This document shows positions 8,443 through 16,326 of a stretch of DNA of 64,000 nt, one piece after another. Each line of letters starts with the position of its first letter. The stretch's first letter is position 1. Origin of the DNA: Longispora fulva (GTDB lineage Bacteria > Actinomycetota > Actinomycetes > Mycobacteriales > Micromonosporaceae); the NCBI RefSeq assembly GCF_015751905.1, contig NZ_JADOUF010000001.1, positions 4,712,001-4,776,000 on the forward strand. Direction: 5' to 3'. Below the pieces are notes generated by a model that saw only the letters and a list, made by a program, of their open reading frames with translations, had not been told where the DNA came from and ran no database searches. Position numbers and translations under genes: made by a program.

Positions 8443-10451
8443 GCGTGGGCCTTCCGTCGTCGGATCACGTGGACGAGCACTGCGGCGGTCACGCAGGCCA
8501 GGCCCGCGCCGATGCTCGCCGGTTCGAGGTACAGGAGCAACAGGGCCGCGGCACCCGCCAGCAGCCGTTCGACCGGGTGCGCGGGGCCCAGCAGCCAGCC
8601 GCCGGTGGCCATCGCGAGGGCCGCCACCGCCAGGCAGGCGACCAGGGTGGCCCACAGGATGCCGAGGACCGGGCCCCGGGCCAGCAGGTATGCGCCGTGG
8701 TCGGTGAGCACGAACGCGAGCGGGGCGAGGAACGCCGGCAGGGCGTACTTGCCGGCCTGCCACATCGTCGGGATCACTCGCCCGCCGGTGATCGCCGAGG
8801 CGGCCACGGCCGCGAGCGCCGTCGGCGGGGTGACCTCGGACAGCACCGAGTAGTAGAAGACGAACATGGCGGCCTCGGGCGGGCTGACGTGCAGGGCGAG
8901 CAGCGCCGGCCCGATGATCACCCAGCCGATGATGAAGCTGGCGGTCACCGGCACCGCCAGGCCCAGCATCATCAGCGCGACCGCCGAGAACACCGCGGTC
9001 AGGGCCAGCACGCCCGTCGGGTCGTCCGTCACCGCCGCGGCGCCCTTGACCAGGAGCTCCGCGAGTTGCGGGCCGAGCCCGGTCTTCGTGGTCATCGCCG
9101 TGATCACCCCGGCGGCGGCGCACACGGCGGCGACCGGGAGCACGCCACGGGTACCGGTCGCCAGGGTCTCCGCGAGTCTCCGGTGGCCGATCCGGCGGGT
9201 CGGGTCGAGGAAGCTGAGCGCGAAGGCGAGCAGGGTGGCGTACACGACCGCCCGGGGAGCCGACAGGTCCATGGCCAGGAAACCGACGATCGCGAACAGG
9301 GAGGCGAAGTGGTAGCCGAACCGGGCGAGCAGCCGGCCGGCTGACTGGCCGTCGAACGCCACCGGACGCACGCCGAACTTGCGCGCGTCGATCTCGACGG
9401 CGAGCAGGATGCCCAGGTAGTACAGCAGGGTGGGGATCGTGGCCCAGAGCAGGACCTGCAGGTAGGACACCCGCAGGTACTCGGCGATGATGAACGCCGC
9501 CGCGCCCAGCGTCGGAGGGGACAGGATCGCGCCCACCCCGGCCGCCGCGAGCATGCCGCCGGCGTTCTCCGCCGGGTAGCCGGCCCGGCGCAGGATCGGC
9601 CAGGTGACCGCCCCGACGCTGACCGCCGTCGCCGCGCCGGAGCCGGAGACCGTGCCGAGCAGGAAGCCGCTGGCCACGGCCGTGCGGCCCGGCGCGGTAC
9701 GCGACCGGCGGAACGCCGCCACCGACAGGTCCACGAAGAACCTCCCCGCACCGGAGGAGTTGAGCACCGCGCCGTAGAGGGTGAACAGCACGATGTAGCT
9801 GGCGCACACGTCCAGCGGGGTGCCGTAGAAGCCGCTGGACGTGTTGTACAGCGCGTCGACGATCTGGTCGAAGTCCATGCCTGCGTGGGCGATCGCCCAG
9901 CTCTGGGGCAGGTAGCCGCCGTAGTAGGCGTAGCCCAGGAACGCCAGGCAGACGACGGGCAGCACCCAACCGGTGGTCCGCCGGCAGCCCTCCAGGATCA
10001 GGACCAGCAGCAGGCCGCCCATGACCGTGTCGAGCGTGGACAGTGAGCCCTGCCGGTCCAGGAACGCGTCGAACCCGGTCGCGACCGGGTAGAGGCACAC
10101 CACGAACGCGGCGGCGGCCAGGACGCCGTCGAGGGACCTCGGACCGAACCCCCGGTAGCAGACGAAGACGAGCGGCAGCACGCCGGCCAGGAAGAGCATC
10201 AGGAAGTACTGGTTGCCCTGCGGCACCGGTAGGAACACCTGGGCCAGCACGAACACCGACACGATTCCGGCTACTGTGGACACGGCGATCCGTGGCCAGC
10301 CGGTCAGTTCCTCGGCCGGTCTCTCGTCCTCGAACCGGGCCGCGAGCGCATCGACGGCATCGCCGGTGATCGCAGTCTTCCCTTGATCGTCTAGGGTCGA
10401 TACGCTGTCCCCCGCGTCACCGGGCGGACTCGGACTGTTATCGACGGACAT
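8439..10451 (-). CDS. TRAP transporter fused permease (TAXI type)
   Basis: 670 residues with many membrane segments. It is the fused small-plus-large (DctQ-DctM) permease typical of TAXI TRAP systems, secondary transporters driven by ion gradients. Large-subunit signatures include SGSGAATAVSVGAVTWP, GGMLAAAGVGAILSPPTLG, and SEVTPPTALAAVAASAI near the C-terminus. The ATG at 10451 precedes a 50-residue hydrophilic tail before the first membrane helix; no clear Shine-Dalgarno is visible. Its stop overlaps the receptor start. It is divergent from the histidine kinase at 10537. Confidence 0.93.
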   Translation of the reverse strand: MSVDNSPSPPGDAGDSVSTLDDQGKTAITGDAVDALAARFEDERPAEELTGWPRIAVSTVAGIVSVFVLAQVFLPVPQGNQYFLMLFLAGVLPLVFVCYRGFGPRSLDGVLAAAAFVVCLYPVATGFDAFLDRQGSLSTLDTVMGGLLLVLILEGCRRTTGWVLPVVCLAFLGYAYYGGYLPQSWAIAHAGMDFDQIVDALYNTSSGFYGTPLDVCASYIVLFTLYGAVLNSSGAGRFFVDLSVAAFRRSRTAPGRTAVASGFLLGTVSGSGAATAVSVGAVTWPILRRAGYPAENAGGMLAAAGVGAILSPPTLGAAAFIIAEYLRVSYLQVLLWATIPTLLYYLGILLAVEIDARKFGVRPVAFDGQSAGRLLARFGYHFASLFAIVGFLAMDLSAPRAVVYATLLAFALSFLDPTRRIGHRRLAETLATGTRGVLPVAAVCAAAGVITAMTTKTGLGPQLAELLVKGAAAVTDDPTGVLALTAVFSAVALMMLGLAVPVTASFIIGWVIIGPALLALHVSPPEAAMFVFYYSVLSEVTPPTALAAVAASAITGGRVIPTMWQAGKYALPAFLAPLAFVLTDHGAYLLARGPVLGILWATLVACLAVAALAMATGGWLLGPAHPVERLLAGAAALLLLYLEPASIGAGLACVTAAVLVHVIRRRKAHA

Positions 10452-10536
10452 AGCCGGCAACAGTACTACAAACAATCCATGGAGTGGCATCCATCGTTTA
10501 CTGTGCTCGGTGGCGGATATGAGGGGAGCTTCTTCG

Positions 10537-12639
10537 GTGCGCAGAGCGGCAGGGTCCCCCAGACTGCGCTCGATCCGGCTCCAGCTCCTGCTGCCGATCC
10601 TCATCTCCACCCTCGGCCTCGGCGCGCTCGGCACCCAGCAGACCAGCACGGCGCTGGCCGCCGAGGACGACGCCGTCCGCGCGCGGGTGCTCGCCGGCAC
10701 CGCCACGGCCACCGTCGGCCTGATCCACGAGCTCGAGCGCGAGGTCGCCGAGACCGGCGCGCTGCGGCTGCGCAACGGGCACATGGCCGATCAGATCGTC
10801 ACCACCCAGCGGCGGCGCACCGACGCGGCCCTCGCGCGGTACCGGGCGGCGACCCGGCTCGACGTGCCCGAGCTGTTCAGCCCCGTCACCACGGCGGACA
10901 ACGCCCTCGCCGGGCTGCCCACCACCCGCGGGCAGGCCCTGGGCGGGGCGGGCGAGCAACGGGTCGCCGACCAGTCCTACCGTTCGGTGCTCACCCTCCT
11001 GCTCGCCGTCGCCGAGGCGCTGCCGGCCCTGATCGACGATGCCACGCTGGCCACCAAGACCCGGGCCATCGCCGCGCTCGCCGCCGCCGGGCACCTCGCG
11101 GCCGAGGAGCGCGACCTGCTGCGCGGCGTGTTCACCCGGGGGGCGTTCGCGCCCGGGGAGCTGTCCACCCTCGCGGCGCTGGTCGGGTCGGCCGAGGCTC
11201 GGCAGGCCGAGTTCTACCGGGTGGCCGACGACGGCGGGCGGGCGACGTACGACCACACGGTCAAGGGGCCCGACGTGGACGTCGCCCGGGCGCTGCGCGA
11301 CGACGCGCTCACCGGCGACCAGACCCCCGACCGGCTCAGGGTCGACCCCGACGCGTGGTACGTGGCGCAGACCCAGCTGTTGCGCCGCCTCTACACCGTG
11401 CAGATCTCCCTGGCCACCGACCTCGACGACGCGGCGTACGCGCGGCAGGAGGGCGCCCGGCGGAGCACCGTCCTCACGCTCGCCCTCACCGGGGCCGTCG
11501 CCGTGCTCTCCGTCCTCGCCGCGCTGATGCTGTCCGCCAAGACCGCGCGCCGGCTGCGCCGGCTGCGCCGTGCCGCGCTCAACGTCGCCACCGAGTCGCT
11601 GCCCGCCGCGATCGCCGCGGTGTCCGTGGCCACCGAACCGGGCGTCGTCCGCGACACCCACCTCGCCGTCGCCTCGGCCACCGACTCGTCGCTGACCGCC
11701 GGGTTCGACGACGAGATCGGGCAGGTCGGCGGCGCGTTCGGCACCCTGCACCGCCAGGCCCTGCGGCTGGCGGCCGACCAGGCGCTGCTGCGCATCGACG
11801 TCGCCGCCACCCTCGTCGCACTGTCCCGGCGCGGCCAGGCCCTGATCAACCGGCAGCTCCAGCTCCTCGACGACCTCGAACGCACCGAGTCGGACCCCGA
11901 CACCCTCGCCCAGCTCTTCGCCCTCGACCACCTGGCCGCCAGGATGCGCCGCAACGAGGAGAACCTGCTGCTGCTCGCCGGCGGGGAGCCCGGGCGGCGG
12001 TTCTCCCAGGTCGAGCTGCTGGAGGACGTGGTGCGGGCCGCCGCGGCGGAGATCGAGGAGTACCCGAGGGTGGACACGTCCGACCTGGCCGGGCTGGCCA
12101 TCGTCGGCGCCGCCGTCGCCGACCTCGTGCACCTCCTCGCCGAGCTGCTGGAGAACGCCGCGACCTTCTCCCCGCCCGACAGCCGGGTGTCGGTCACGGC
12201 CCGGCAGTCCATCGACGGCGTGGACATCACCATCTACGACCAGGGCATCGGCATGGCCGACAACTCCCTGGTCGAGGTCAACGCCCGGCTCGCCCAACCG
12301 GCGGCCCTCACCGCGGCCCTCGCCGGCACCATGGGCCTGCTCGTGGTGGCCCGGCTCGCGGCCCGCCAGGGCATCGAGGTTACGCTGCGCAGCCACACCG
12401 GTAACGGAACCGCCGCACTGGTCCGGGTGCCCAACGGCCTGCTCGCGCCGGTCACGGGCCTGCGGCCCAGGACGGCCCCGTCCGGTCCCGTCGCCCGAGC
12501 CTTCCTCCGCCCACCCGAACCCGACCACGCCGCCATCGATCCCGAGGAGATCCGCTCCCGGCTGTCCAGCCTGGCCATCGGCATCAGCGCCGCGGCAGGC
12601 CACCTGTCCCCTCACCCAGGAAGAGCCGACCTTGACTGA
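10537..12639 (+). CDS. NIT-type sensor histidine kinase (conservon CvnA-like)
   Basis: 700 residues from the GTG at 10537, chosen because GAGGGGAG lies 8-9 bases upstream; GTG 10510 and ATG 10519 are in frame but lack one. Order: short basic tail, membrane helix (about 10-30), large extracellular helical region resembling nitrate/nitrite-sensing domains, second membrane helix (about 309-332), signalling helices with RRGQALINRQLQLLDDLE and LFALDHLAARMRRNEENLLLL, then an ATPase domain with N-box ELLENAATFSP, G1 YDQGIG and GTMGLLVVARLA. This is the layout of conservon kinases. A Roadblock gene follows, but the DUF742 and GTPase genes do not. Confidence 0.88.
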   Translation: MRRAAGSPRLRSIRLQLLLPILISTLGLGALGTQQTSTALAAEDDAVRARVLAGTATATVGLIHELEREVAETGALRLRNGHMADQIVTTQRRRTDAALARYRAATRLDVPELFSPVTTADNALAGLPTTRGQALGGAGEQRVADQSYRSVLTLLLAVAEALPALIDDATLATKTRAIAALAAAGHLAAEERDLLRGVFTRGAFAPGELSTLAALVGSAEARQAEFYRVADDGGRATYDHTVKGPDVDVARALRDDALTGDQTPDRLRVDPDAWYVAQTQLLRRLYTVQISLATDLDDAAYARQEGARRSTVLTLALTGAVAVLSVLAALMLSAKTARRLRRLRRAALNVATESLPAAIAAVSVATEPGVVRDTHLAVASATDSSLTAGFDDEIGQVGGAFGTLHRQALRLAADQALLRIDVAATLVALSRRGQALINRQLQLLDDLERTESDPDTLAQLFALDHLAARMRRNEENLLLLAGGEPGRRFSQVELLEDVVRAAAAEIEEYPRVDTSDLAGLAIVGAAVADLVHLLAELLENAATFSPPDSRVSVTARQSIDGVDITIYDQGIGMADNSLVEVNARLAQPAALTAALAGTMGLLVVARLAARQGIEVTLRSHTGNGTAALVRVPNGLLAPVTGLRPRTAPSGPVARAFLRPPEPDHAAIDPEEIRSRLSSLAIGISAAAGHLSPHPGRADLD

Positions 12640-13018
12640 TCGCCAGAACCTCGACTGGCTGCTGACCATCTTCGCCGAACGGGTGCCGGACATCGCGCAC
12701 GTGCTCGTGGTCTCCGTAGACGGGCTCGCGCTGGCCACCTCCGCCGGCCTGCCCACCGACCAGACCGACCAGTTGGCCGCCGTCACCAGCGGGCTGACCA
12801 GCCTCACCCTCGGCGCGGCCCGGTTCCTGTCCGCCGGCCGGGTCCGGCAGTTCGTCGTCGACATGGACGGCGGAGTGCTGCTGCTGATGGCCATCGGGGA
12901 CAAGGCGCACATCGCCGTCCTCGCCGCGCCCGGCTGCGACCTCGGCCAGATCGGCTACGAGACCGCGATGCTCGTGCAGCGGGTGGCCACGGCGCTGGCC
13001 CCCGAGGTTCGCTCGTGA
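12632..13018 (+). CDS. Roadblock/LC7 domain protein (CvnB-like)
   Basis: 128 residues. It starts at TTG 12632, inside the kinase 3' end (8-base overlap), with AGGAAG eight bases upstream. LDWLLTIFAERVPDIAHVLVVSVDGLALA followed by a five-strand pattern is the classic Roadblock/LC7 fold. In conservons this protein works with the membrane kinase and a small GTPase. Here the GTPase and DUF742 partners are absent and the next gene is a TAXI receptor. A role as signalling adaptor of the kinase is inferred from the overlap. Confidence 0.9.
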   Translation: MTDRQNLDWLLTIFAERVPDIAHVLVVSVDGLALATSAGLPTDQTDQLAAVTSGLTSLTLGAARFLSAGRVRQFVVDMDGGVLLLMAIGDKAHIAVLAAPGCDLGQIGYETAMLVQRVATALAPEVRS

Positions 13019-13055
13019 CCGCCGCGCACCCGCGGGTCGGGGCGTGACCGCCGCG
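13015..13055 (+). repeat. Direct repeat GTGACCGCCGCG x2
   Basis: Two exact 12-base copies at 13015-13026 and 13044-13055. The first overlaps the Roadblock stop. The interval lies exactly where conservons carry the DUF742 gene. It may be chance in GC-rich DNA or a scar of a repeat-mediated deletion. Confidence 0.5.
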
Positions 13056-13069
13056 ACCGGGGGCCGCCG

Positions 13070-14020
13070 GTGATCGGCCGCCGGGGAGTTCTCCTCGGTG
13101 CGTTGGCGTTGGCCGGGTGCGCCGGACCCGGCTCCGCGCCCACCCGACGCAGCCACCAGCTCTTCCTCGCCACCGGCAACACCACCGGGGTGTACTACCA
13201 GCTGGGCGGCGGCCTGGCCGACCTGATCAGCCAGTACGTGCCCGGGTACGAGGCGACGGCGGAGCCCACCGGCGCGTCCGTGGAGAACATCGGGCGCGTC
13301 GTGCGGGGCGACTCCGACCTGGCGTTCACGCTCGCCGACACGGCCGGCGACGCGGCCACCGGCAAGGGACCCTTCGAGGGCAAACCGCAGCCGATCCGGG
13401 CGCTGGCGAAGCTGTACCTCAACTACACCCAGGTCATCGCGCGGGTCGGCAGCGGCGTGCACAGCCTCGCGGACATGCGCGGCAAACGGATCTCGACCGG
13501 CAGTCCCCGGTCCGGCACCGAGGTGATCGCCCTGCGGCTGCTGGCCGCCGCCGGGATCGGCCCCGACGAGTTCACGGCGCAGGCGCTGTCCCTGCCGCAG
13601 ACCGTCAAGGGCATGCTCGCCGGCACGACCGACGCGATGGTGTACTCGAGCGGGCTGCCGGCCAGCGGCATCACCGAGCTGTTGACGTCCGCGCCGGGGA
13701 AGGCGGAGTTCCTGTCCCCGAACGGGGTGCTCGCCAAGCTCACCGCGCAGTACGGGGACGCGTACACCGGGACGACCATCCCCCGGGGCGCCTACAACCT
13801 GCCGGCGGACGTGGCCACCATCGGGGTGCCGAACCTGCTCGTGGTCCGCGACACGATGCCGGAGGCCCTCGCCCACGACCTGACCAAGCTGCTGTTCGAT
13901 CGGCAGAAGGACCTGACGAAGGTGCACCCGGAGGCCGGGAACATCGACCGGTCGACGGCCGGGTCGACGGCCCCGGTGCCGTTGCACCCGGGAGCGGCGC
14001 GGTTCCACGCCGGACGGTGA
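13070..14020 (+). CDS. TAXI-family solute-binding lipoprotein (2)
   Basis: 316 residues from GTG 13070. The signal peptide has a twin-Arg pair (GRRG) and the lipobox LAGC with Cys17. The mature protein parallels receptor 1: LATGNTTGVYYQLGGGLADLI, GASVENIGRVV, DLAFTLADTAGDA, KRISTGSPRSGTEVIALRL and a final STAPVPLHPGA similar to receptor 1's SPVPLHRGSE. It lies 51 bases behind the Roadblock gene and is not next to a permease. It may share the divergent permease or present ligand to the kinase; both are inference. Confidence 0.9.
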   Translation: MIGRRGVLLGALALAGCAGPGSAPTRRSHQLFLATGNTTGVYYQLGGGLADLISQYVPGYEATAEPTGASVENIGRVVRGDSDLAFTLADTAGDAATGKGPFEGKPQPIRALAKLYLNYTQVIARVGSGVHSLADMRGKRISTGSPRSGTEVIALRLLAAAGIGPDEFTAQALSLPQTVKGMLAGTTDAMVYSSGLPASGITELLTSAPGKAEFLSPNGVLAKLTAQYGDAYTGTTIPRGAYNLPADVATIGVPNLLVVRDTMPEALAHDLTKLLFDRQKDLTKVHPEAGNIDRSTAGSTAPVPLHPGAARFHAGR

Positions 14021-14110
14021 GGTCAGGCCACCGGCGCTGCCGGATCAGGCCCCGGCACGCTGCCGATGTGCCGAGGCTGCCGGGTCGGGGACCACTCGTA
14101 GCCGTCTGAT

Positions 14111-15982
14111 TTATCGGGCTATCTCACTGACCCGGGACTCGCGGACGACGGTGACCCGGATCTGGCCCGGGTAGGTCAGCTCGTCCTCGATCTGCTTGGC
14201 CACGTCGCGGGCCAGCACCGCCGCGCCGATGTCGTCGACGTCGTCGGGGCGGACCATCACCCGGATCTCGCGGCCGGCCTGCATCGCGAACACCCGCTCC
14301 ACGCCCAGCTGGCTGCTGGCGATCTCCTCGATCCGCTCGAGGCGCTTGACGTACACCTCGAGGCTCTCGCGGCGGGCGCCCGGCCGGCCACCCGAGCACG
14401 AGTCCGACGCCTGGGTCAGCACCGCCTCGATCGTCTGCGGCTGCACCTCGTTGTGGTGCGCCTCGATCGCGTGCACGACCTCCTCGGACTCCCCGAACCG
14501 CCGGGCCAGGTCCGCGCCGATCAGCGCGTGGCTGCCCTCGACCTCGTGGGTGAGCGCCTTGCCGATGTCGTGCAGGAACGCGCCCCGCTTGATCAACTCG
14601 GGGCGCAGGCCCAGCTCCGCAGCCATCAGACCGGCGATGTGCGCGGTCTCGACCAGGTGCTTGAGCACGTTCTGGCCGTAGGAGGTGCGGTAGCGCAGCC
14701 GGCCCAGCAGCTCCACCAGTTCCGGGTGGATATTGGTGATCCCGACCTCGACCAGGGCGTCCTCGGCGGCCCGCTGGCAGAGCTTCTCCACCTCGTACCG
14801 CGCCAGGTCGTGGACCTCCTCGATCCGGTGCGGGTGGATCCGGCCGTCCAGCACCAGCTTCTCCAGGGTGACCCGGCCGATCTCGCGGCGCACCGGGTCG
14901 AAGCACGACAGCAGCACCGCCTCCGGGGTGTCGTCGATGATCAGGTTGACCCCGGTCACCGACTCGAACGCCCGGATGTTGCGGCCCTCCCGGCCGATGA
15001 TCCGGCCCTTCATCTCGTCACTGGGCAGGTGCAGCACGCTCACGACGCTCTCGGCCGTCTGCTCGCTGGCCACCCGCTGGATCGCCTCGACCACGATGTG
15101 CCGGGCCCGCTGCTCCGCCGTGTTGCGCGCGTCGGACTCGATGTCGCGGATCAGCACGGCCGCCTCACGCTTGGCCTGCACCTCGATCACCCCGACGAGC
15201 TCCGTCTTCGCCGCCTCCGCCGTCAGACCGGCGATCCGGGACAACTCCCGGCGACGCTCCTCGTCGGCCTCGGCCAGCGCGACCTCCTGAGCCCCGACCT
15301 CGGACTCCCTGGCCTCCAGGTCGGCCTCCGCTACGGCGATCCGCCGGTCCCTGGCCGCGAGCCGCTCCGCCTCCTCGCCGAGCCGGCGCTCACGCTCGTC
15401 CAGCCGGTTGAGCCGCTGCTCCACGTCCGCCAGCCGCTCGTTGAGCTGCGTCGTGCGCCCCTCGACGGCCTGCTCGGCCTCCCGCCGGGCCCGGGCGGCT
15501 ACATCGCCGGCCGCCTGCTCTGCGAGCGCCTGGGCCTGGGCCACCATCCGCTCGGCCTCCAGGCGGGCCTTCTCCACCACGCTCTCGGACTCGCGGCGGG
15601 CCTTCTCCACCGCGGTCTCCGACTCCTGCCGGGCCCGCTCCGCCACCCGTTCGGCGTCGAGCCGGGCCCGCTCGGCCGCCCGCTCGGCGTCCGCGGCGAC
15701 CCGCGCGGCTTCCTCCTCGGCCCGGGACCGCAGCCGGGTGGCGACCTCGTTAGCCTCCACCTTGGCCGCCTCGACCAGCCGCCGGGCCGCGGCACGGGCC
15801 TCCGTGGTCTCGGCCTCCAGCACGGCGCGGGCCTGCTCGGCCTCGACATCCGCGCCGGCGTGGGACCCGCGAGCGGCTCCGGGGGCCAGGTTGCGCACCA
15901 TCCGGGCCACGAGCATCAGGCCGACCACGACGATCAGGGCCAGGGCGGCGACCGCCCCCACCACTACCCCGACGGTCGTCAT
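14111..15982 (-). CDS. rny: Ribonuclease Y
   Basis: 623 residues. ATG 15982 follows GGAGG with 8-base spacing; longer in-frame starts are not supported. Order: N-terminal membrane helix (about 5-27), a long Ala/Glu/Arg coiled coil to about residue 300, a KH domain containing GRNIRAFESVTGVNLIIDD (about 331), then an HD domain with FLHDIGKALTHE (about 471) and the downstream IEAHHNE motif. RNase Y is a membrane-attached endoribonuclease that starts mRNA decay. It lies downstream of recX in the same direction after a 344-base gap that may hold its own promoter. Confidence 0.93.
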   Translation of the reverse strand: MTTVGVVVGAVAALALIVVVGLMLVARMVRNLAPGAARGSHAGADVEAEQARAVLEAETTEARAAARRLVEAAKVEANEVATRLRSRAEEEAARVAADAERAAERARLDAERVAERARQESETAVEKARRESESVVEKARLEAERMVAQAQALAEQAAGDVAARARREAEQAVEGRTTQLNERLADVEQRLNRLDERERRLGEEAERLAARDRRIAVAEADLEARESEVGAQEVALAEADEERRRELSRIAGLTAEAAKTELVGVIEVQAKREAAVLIRDIESDARNTAEQRARHIVVEAIQRVASEQTAESVVSVLHLPSDEMKGRIIGREGRNIRAFESVTGVNLIIDDTPEAVLLSCFDPVRREIGRVTLEKLVLDGRIHPHRIEEVHDLARYEVEKLCQRAAEDALVEVGITNIHPELVELLGRLRYRTSYGQNVLKHLVETAHIAGLMAAELGLRPELIKRGAFLHDIGKALTHEVEGSHALIGADLARRFGESEEVVHAIEAHHNEVQPQTIEAVLTQASDSCSGGRPGARRESLEVYVKRLERIEEIASSQLGVERVFAMQAGREIRVMVRPDDVDDIGAAVLARDVAKQIEDELTYPGQIRVTVVRESRVSEIAR

Positions 15983-16326
15983 GGCCTCATCCTCCCGTGC
16001 ACACCGGATCCGGCGCAGTCGCTGGGTCGAGAAGGTCCGGGCACGCCATGTGACCCGCCGGACCGGACTGCGCGGGGCAGCACGAATGACGGGCGCCGCA
16101 CGCTGATCGTGCCACGCCAAGGCTTGAGGTTCGCGGTGGGGCGACCCTGGACTTGTGGGTGTGTGGGGCGTTCTCTATGGCGCGGATAACCCGCAGTACT
16201 CGGACGTTCTTCTCGTTGTTACTGCCGAGGCTAGGTCGAAATGGCTACTCCGGTCAAGAAACCATGATCGGACCCGTTTTGAACGCCGGAGTGGGCCACA
16301 TCCATGTTGTGTTCAGCCCCAAGAGG
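15983..16326 (-). promoter_or_regulatory. rny upstream region; candidate promoter and long leader
   Basis: This 344-base gap contains no convincing gene, and 16150-16320 is visibly less GC-rich than its surroundings. On the minus strand TTGACC (16257-16252) and TAGCCT (16233-16228) are 18 bases apart, a plausible promoter. A start near 16221 would give rny a leader of about 240 nucleotides. Only the rny GGAGG site is well supported in the rest. Confidence 0.35.

Noticed and set aside
10537-13018. A complete conservon (cvnABCD)
   Set aside because: Only the kinase and Roadblock genes are present; no DUF742 or GTPase gene follows.
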